Source: DASXTC01 sp036505635
Lineage (GTDB): Bacteria; Acidobacteriota; Polarisedimenticolia; JACPZX01; DASXTC01
Direction of reading: 5' to 3'
Length of the DNA stretch: 64,000 nt
Assembly (NCBI GenBank): GCA_036505635.1
Contig: DASXTC010000037.1
Coordinates: 62,001 to 126,000 of the forward strand
Below, piece after piece: positions 59,373-64,000 of the stretch (position 1 is the first letter of the stretch; every line of letters starts with the position of its first letter). Below the pieces are notes generated by a model. It saw only the letters and a list, made by a program, of their open reading frames with translations, did no database searches and was not told the DNA's origin. The position numbers and the translations under genes were made by a program.

Positions 59373-61283
59373 TTACTTCTTCTCGTCGGCGTCCACGTAC
59401 TCGGCGTCGATGACCTCGCCGTCCTTCGTCTGACCGGCACCGGCCGCCGCCCCGGCGGTCGCGGAGCCCTCGGCCCGCGACCCCGCGGCCTCCCGGTACA
59501 TGATCTCCGCGATCTGGTGGGAGGCCTTGGTGAGCCGGTCGGCGGCCTCGTTGATGCGTTCGAGACCTCCCTCCTGGACGGCCTTCTTGACGTCGGCGAT
59601 CGCCTCCTCGACGCCGCGGATCTCTTCGGCGGGGAGCTTGGCCCTGTTCTCGGCGATCACCTTCTCGGTCGTATAGACGAGGTTGTCGGCGCGATTCTTC
59701 GCCTCCGCCTCCTCCCGCAGGCGCCGGTCCTCGGCGGAATGCTCCGAGGCCTCCGACGTCATGCGCTCGACCTCGTCCTTGTTGAGGCCGCTCGAGGTCT
59801 CGATCCGTATCGACTGCTCCTTGCCGGTACCGACGTCCTTCGCCGAGACGTGCAGGATGCCGTTGGCGTCGATGTCGAAGGTGACCTCGATCTGAGGCAG
59901 GCCCCTCGGCGCCGGCGGGATCCCGACGAGGTGGAACCTTCCCAGCGAGCGGTTGTACCGTGCCATCTCGCGCTCGCCCTGCAGAACGTGGATCTCCACG
60001 CTCGTCTGGCTGTCGGCCGCCGTGGAGAAGACCTCGCTCTTACGGGTTGGGATGGTCGTGTTGCGGTCGATGAGCTTGGTGAAGACCCCACCGAGGGTCT
60101 CGATGCCCAGGGACAGCGGGGTGACGTCCAGCAGCAGCACGTCCTTCACCTCCCCCGCCAGCACGCCGGCCTGCACCGCGGCGCCCACCGCGACCACTTC
60201 GTCGGGGTTGACGCCCTTGCACGGCTCCTTGTCGAACAGCTCGCGCACGATCTGCTGCACGCGCGGTATGCGCGTCGAGCCGCCCACCAGGACGACCTCA
60301 TTGATGTCCCGGGCGGTCTTGCCCGCGTCCTTCAGAGCCATCTTGCAGGGACCGACGGTGCGCTGAAAGATCTCCTCGCAGAGCTGCTCGAACTTGGCGC
60401 GGCTCAGCTTCATCACGAGGTGCTTCGGTCCGGTGGCGTCGGCCGTGATGAAGGGCAGGTTGATCTCGGTCTCCACGACGGTGGAGAGCTCGCACTTGGC
60501 CTTTTCGGCCGCCTCCTTGAGACGCTGTGTCGCAATCTTGTCGTGACCCAGGTCGATCCCCTGGTCCTTCTTGAATTCCGAGACGATCCACTCGATGATC
60601 CGGTGATCCAGATCGTCGCCGCCCAGGTGGGTGTCCCCGTTCGTGGCCTTGACCTCCACCACCCCCTCTCCCACCTCGAGGATCGAGATGTCGAAGGTCC
60701 CGCCGCCGAAGTCGTAGACGGCGATGGTCTCATCCTTCTTGCGATCGAGGCCGTAGGCCAGGGCTGCCGCGGTCGGCTCGTTGACGATCCGCTCCACCTT
60801 GAGCCCCGCGATCTCACCGGCGTCCTTGGTCGCCTGGCGCTGAGAGTCGTTGAAGTACGCGGGGACCGTGATGACGGCGCGCTCGACCTTCTGGCCGAGG
60901 TAGGCTTCGGCCGACTCCTTCATCTTCATGAGGATGCGCGCGGAGATCTCCGGTGGGGAGTACTGCTTGCCCTGTATCTTGACGCGCACGTCGTTGGTGC
61001 TGGAGGCGACAACTTCGTAGGGAACCCTCTTGATCTCTTCGCCAATCTCGTCGATGCGGCGCCCCATGAACCGCTTGATCGAGAAGACGGTGTTGAGGGG
61101 ATTCGTGATCGCCTGTCTCTTGGCCACCTGGCCGACGAGACGTTCCCCCTTGTCGGTGATCGCGAAGACCGAAGGGGTCGTCCGACCGCCTTCCGCGTTG
61201 GGTATGACGACCGGCTTGCCCCCCTCCATCACGGCCACCACCGAATTCGTGGTTCCCAGATCGATCCCGATGAGCTTGCTCAT
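59373..61283 (-). CDS. dnaK: Chaperone protein DnaK (Hsp70)
   Basis: A 636-residue Hsp70: N-terminal GIDLGTTNSVVAVMEGGKP, the phosphate loops YDFGGGTFDISILE and LVGGSTRIPRVQQIV, NPDEVVAVGAAVQAGV, the substrate domain (VTPLSLGIETLGGVFTKLI) and a C-terminal tail ending in EYVDADEKK. It folds proteins with DnaJ and GrpE, neither of which is adjacent. GGAGGACAGG precedes the ATG. No CIRCE element is seen upstream. Confidence 0.97.
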   Translation of the reverse strand: MSKLIGIDLGTTNSVVAVMEGGKPVVIPNAEGGRTTPSVFAITDKGERLVGQVAKRQAITNPLNTVFSIKRFMGRRIDEIGEEIKRVPYEVVASSTNDVRVKIQGKQYSPPEISARILMKMKESAEAYLGQKVERAVITVPAYFNDSQRQATKDAGEIAGLKVERIVNEPTAAALAYGLDRKKDETIAVYDFGGGTFDISILEVGEGVVEVKATNGDTHLGGDDLDHRIIEWIVSEFKKDQGIDLGHDKIATQRLKEAAEKAKCELSTVVETEINLPFITADATGPKHLVMKLSRAKFEQLCEEIFQRTVGPCKMALKDAGKTARDINEVVLVGGSTRIPRVQQIVRELFDKEPCKGVNPDEVVAVGAAVQAGVLAGEVKDVLLLDVTPLSLGIETLGGVFTKLIDRNTTIPTRKSEVFSTAADSQTSVEIHVLQGEREMARYNRSLGRFHLVGIPPAPRGLPQIEVTFDIDANGILHVSAKDVGTGKEQSIRIETSSGLNKDEVERMTSEASEHSAEDRRLREEAEAKNRADNLVYTTEKVIAENRAKLPAEEIRGVEEAIADVKKAVQEGGLERINEAADRLTKASHQIAEIMYREAAGSRAEGSATAGAAAGAGQTKDGEVIDAEYVDADEKK

Positions 61284-61328
61284 CCTGTCCTCCTGTCGTG
61301 GCCGTCGATTCGAGTTTGGCCGCGCGCG

Positions 61329-61357
61329 ACTATAAGACGGTGTCTGGAGGGTGTCAA
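61329..61357 (-). promoter_or_regulatory. Sigma70-type promoter of dnaK
   Basis: TTGACA (61357-61352) and TATAGT (61334-61329) on the minus strand with a 17-base spacer, 46 bases before the dnaK ATG. Confidence 0.75.
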
Positions 61358-61406
61358 GAAGGCGCAGGGCGGGCAGCGCGCATGTAACTGACTGGAAAGC
61401 AGTGAG

Positions 61407-62711
61407 TTAACGGCGCGGTGGATCGGGGACCGAAGGGACGAGCCTTGCGGCATCCGCGGGCGGCTCGCGCGTCTCGGCCGGCGCGGGCTGGACACGGCCC
61501 CGGGAGATCGAGCGGGTGGGATTCTCGACGCCCCCCGCGTCATAGGCGATGATCCGGTACCCTTCGGTGGTCGAGATGAACCCCAGACTGCGGCCCCAGG
61601 GGTCGTGCAACGTCGTCTCGCACACCAGCCGTCCCTTCACCAGATCCTTCAGGTCGTCGGGGTAGAACCCTTTCTGCAAGTAGTAGATCTCGACCGCCTC
61701 GTCGAGCCGGTCGATGCGGTTTCGGGTGATGAGATCGTGAATCATGTCGATCGACCCGGCCGGCACCATCAGCCGCGGCGAGCCCGGCATCGGGCTGTCG
61801 CTCATCGTCAGCAGTGAGAAGAGCACCGCGGCCGCGAGGGCCGCGTAGCCGAGACGTTCCAGGATGGGGCCCGCCCTGCGTCGCGCGGGCTCCGCTCCGA
61901 GGCTCTCCGTCCGATCCACCCCGAGGATGAGGTTCCGGCTCAGCATGTCGTAGAGGATCCGGCAGGTCTCGAAGTCGCCCATGCGGACCCGATCGATGAT
62001 CTCCTGCACGCTTCGCCGGCCGTCGATCTGCTCGTAGATCACCGCCGCATCCTTGGGCAGCCTCAGGCCCTCGGTCGAGGCCGGCGCCTGCGTTCTGCCG
62101 TGGCCGGAGAGCGTGACGTCGAGATCTTCCGTGAGATCGTCCTCCCGGTCGACGATGACCGGCTGCACCTCGGGTCGTGTCTTGCGAAGGACGATGTCGA
62201 AGGAGGGAATCTTTCTCTCGATGATCGGCCACTCGTCGATCATCCGGATGCCTTCCATCAGGATGTTCTCGGCGCTCAGCGGCGTGAAGTGCTCCCGGTC
62301 GTACTCGACCGTCTCCTCCTGATTGAAGTGATACTCGCCGTCCTTCCACCGGAAGAGGCGGTAGACGATCTGCGTTATCTGGAGGCGCAGGGCCTCCTTC
62401 AGGTCGCCCTCCGTGATCAGCCGGTCCTTGACCAGGATGTAGCCGAGACGCAGGAGGGTCTCCTTCTGGGTCTTGAGCGCCGCGGAGAGCTGCGCCTGCG
62501 AAACGCGTCCCGACTTGACGAGCACCGTTCCGAGGCGATCTTCGAGGTTCTTGTTGAGCGAGTCGGCCGAAACGACGCACCCGTTGAGGAAGGAGACGGT
62601 CACCTCCTCACCAGCGTACTTCAGCGTGAGGACGCCCGTCTTCTTCTGGATGCCGATGAGCTGGAAGATGTCGGCCAGGCTGAAGTCGCGCAGCGTTCCT
62701 TCAAGAGCCAT
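61407..62711 (-). CDS. DUF4388 protein with GspG-like C-terminal region
   Basis: A 434-residue protein. The N-terminal DUF4388/PATAN-like domain (ALEGTLRDFSLADIFQLIG, TGVLTLKYAGEEVTVSFLNG) is followed by helical segments, a short proline-rich region, one membrane helix (AALAAAVLFSLLTMS) and a C-terminal portion (YPDDLKDLVKG…LHDPWGRSLGFIS…YRIIAYDAGG) that resembles the end of type II secretion pseudopilin GspG. DUF4388 proteins act in signalling. The start at 62711 overlaps the upstream gene by 11 bases. Confidence 0.8.
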   Translation of the reverse strand: MALEGTLRDFSLADIFQLIGIQKKTGVLTLKYAGEEVTVSFLNGCVVSADSLNKNLEDRLGTVLVKSGRVSQAQLSAALKTQKETLLRLGYILVKDRLITEGDLKEALRLQITQIVYRLFRWKDGEYHFNQEETVEYDREHFTPLSAENILMEGIRMIDEWPIIERKIPSFDIVLRKTRPEVQPVIVDREDDLTEDLDVTLSGHGRTQAPASTEGLRLPKDAAVIYEQIDGRRSVQEIIDRVRMGDFETCRILYDMLSRNLILGVDRTESLGAEPARRRAGPILERLGYAALAAAVLFSLLTMSDSPMPGSPRLMVPAGSIDMIHDLITRNRIDRLDEAVEIYYLQKGFYPDDLKDLVKGRLVCETTLHDPWGRSLGFISTTEGYRIIAYDAGGVENPTRSISRGRVQPAPAETREPPADAARLVPSVPDPPRR

Positions 62712-64000
62712 TGACGTCCCCCGTGGCCGCCCGTCGGCGCGTGGATGTGCTGTTGCCCACGATCCACAGGATGACCATCACACAGCAGGAGAGCACCACC
62801 CCGGGCGGAGCCAGATCGGTGACCGGCACCCGGGGCGGCTGAAGGAGGCGATCCCTCGCGGCCAGGAAGATGATCGTGATCACCCAACCCATCATCAGAG
62901 AGAAGCCGAGCGCCAGACGTCCCGCAAGGATCTGCCCCGCTCCGGGAAGCACGAACGAGATGATCCGTCTCGTCGCCGAGCCCAGCCGCTCCCGCCGCTC
63001 CAGGCGGGCGCGCCCCTCGGTGCGCGCCTCGGCGGTGAGCCCCTCCTTCTTGACGAAGAGGTGGACGCATCGCGCGCAGAGTCCAGACGCCCCCTGGTCC
63101 ACGCGGCAGCGAGCGCAGTGGGGCCGCGCGCATCGGGTGCAGGTCTCGGCCTGGCGCGTGGAGCCCCCCGCGCTCAACAGCAGCGCGAGGATCAGTCCGG
63201 CGCCGCTGGCGAGGCTGAGGGCGTTACCGAGAGTGCGGAGCCTCTGCGAGGAGGATTCGTCGCCTTGGCGGAGCGAGACCTTGATCCGGTTGAGGCTGGC
63301 GGGCTCCTCCAGCAGGAGGTCGCCGATCTGCTCGCCCTTCTTCCGTGCGAGGAGACGCCCCGTGAGCGTGTGATCGATCTCCCGGGCCTTGGCAAGGCTG
63401 GCATCCGCCTCGGCGAAATGCAGCAGCTCCGTCTGGGCGAGATAGAGATTCCAGTAGGCCGAGGTCTGGTCCGGCTGGATCTGCGCGGCCTTCTTGTAGT
63501 GATTCGCGGCCTGCGCCCACTCGCCCAGCCTGTAATAGACGTTGCCCACGTCCACCAGCGCCGAGGTGCTCGCCGGGTTCCCGTCCAGGACGCGCTGATA
63601 CTCGTCGAACGCTTCGCCCAGCAGGTCCCCCTTGGCGTAGGCAGTGCCCAGCAGGAGGTGAAGCTCCGGCTGATCGTCGTGGGCCGCCACCACCTGCTTG
63701 AGCTGGCGCAGCGTCTCGGGGTTGTAGCCAGCCTGCATCGCCGAAACCACCACGCGAATTTCCGGATCGGTGGAGGCCTGCACCCGGTCGATCACGGCCA
63801 TCACGCCCAGGGGGGAGAGCCCGGTCATCAGGAAGATCCCGGCCGCCACGGTCTTCTCGGGCAGACGCATGTAACGGAAACAGAGCGCCAGCCAGTAGAG
63901 AATCAGCCAGAAGCCTCCCGCCCAGAGGAGAAGCGGCAGAAGGAAGATCGTCCAGGCCGCCAGCCGCGCGCCCCCCTCCGGCATCCTGCGGCGCGCCGCC
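62701..64000 (-). CDS. TPR membrane protein with zinc-ribbon region (5' end may be outside the window)
   Basis: The frame stays open to the window edge, and the first ATG (63984) follows a basic stretch, so the true start may lie outside. Two membrane helices (TIFLLPLLLWAGGFWLILYWLAL, and one near VAAGIFLMTGLSPLGVMAVI) precede TPR-like helices (LGTAYAKGDLLGEAFDEYQR, VYYRLGEWAQAANHYKKAA), then another helix, a four-Cys cluster (CTRCARPHCARC…CARC) and two C-terminal membrane helices. It may be a membrane scaffold. It is coupled to the DUF4388 gene by an 11-base overlap. Confidence 0.7.
   Translation of the reverse strand, partial: AARRRMPEGGARLAAWTIFLLPLLLWAGGFWLILYWLALCFRYMRLPEKTVAAGIFLMTGLSPLGVMAVIDRVQASTDPEIRVVVSAMQAGYNPETLRQLKQVVAAHDDQPELHLLLGTAYAKGDLLGEAFDEYQRVLDGNPASTSALVDVGNVYYRLGEWAQAANHYKKAAQIQPDQTSAYWNLYLAQTELLHFAEADASLAKAREIDHTLTGRLLARKKGEQIGDLLLEEPASLNRIKVSLRQGDESSSQRLRTLGNALSLASGAGLILALLLSAGGSTRQAETCTRCARPHCARCRVDQGASGLCARCVHLFVKKEGLTAEARTEGRARLERRERLGSATRRIISFVLPGAGQILAGRLALGFSLMMGWVITIIFLAARDRLLQPPRVPVTDLAPPGVVLSCCVMVILWIVGNSTSTRRRAATGDVNGS

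Overview
This window comes from the chromosome of a high-GC, diderm (LPS-bearing) bacterium. Several features point most readily to Acidobacteriota or a relative: a DUF4388 protein, an MglA-type GTPase with a very long acidic/proline-rich tail, PEGA-domain and TPR envelope proteins, a large LptC/LptA-like protein, split methylmalonyl-CoA mutase beside two acyl-CoA dehydrogenases, and a response regulator beside two CheW-like proteins. Myxococcota or a candidate phylum cannot be excluded. No rRNA, tRNA or CRISPR array was seen.

Layout. (1) 1-7140 is accessory DNA. It starts with the end of a beta-helix protein gene that runs in from outside the window. A tightly overlapping cassette follows that resembles a phage lysis module: an M15-like hydrolase candidate, two small membrane/helical proteins, a holin-like protein and two genes of unknown function. 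A strong terminator closes it. Beyond are an orphan Phd/YefM-type antitoxin with a 15-bp inverted repeat upstream, small secreted or membrane unknowns, an XRE regulator with its own promoter, a decayed fragment of an AfsR/LuxR-type ATPase regulator and a truncated transposase abutting parB. (2) 7120-24986 is housekeeping, mostly on the minus strand: parAB, a DUF151 protein, an rpsA-HU/IHF-HIT-miaB unit, an outer-membrane protein, an scpA-scpB-rluB-hisC unit, a cNMP/FHA protein, glnE and glnA. (3) 25004-36409 mixes envelope and signalling genes: HEAT-like and secreted unknowns, a zinc-ribbon membrane protein, the MglA-like GTPase, der, HU, a PEGA protein, an M50 protease and comEC. (4) 36506-49103 carries an LMW-phosphatase fusion, coaX, birA, nadC, valS, a response regulator with two CheW-like proteins, and methylmalonyl-CoA mutase plus two acyl-CoA dehydrogenases. 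(5) 49469-64000 carries hpf-rpoN-lptB-lptC/A, a beta-oxidation trio, a DnaC-like ATPase, an RpoD-family sigma factor, dnaK, a DUF4388 protein and a TPR/zinc-ribbon membrane protein cut by the window end.

How parts work together. GlnE lies directly downstream of its substrate GlnA. ParA and ParB are translationally coupled. ScpA and ScpB are the kleisin partners of SMC. LptB sits with an LptC/LptA-like protein as LPS-export parts. Thiolase, 3-hydroxyacyl-CoA dehydrogenase and enoyl-CoA hydratase form a beta-oxidation set that, with the acyl-CoA dehydrogenases and mutase, suggests fatty- or branched-acid degradation to acetyl- and succinyl-CoA. Many units have recognisable sigma70-type promoters (TTGACA/TATAAT-like, 16-18 nt spacing). 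Two of these, before scpA and before the MglA-like gene, have perfect palindromes near the inferred transcription start, which look like operators.

All functional calls rest on reading translated sequence and recalled family motifs; no database search was run. Start codons were chosen from ribosome-binding sites, gene overlaps and promoter positions.
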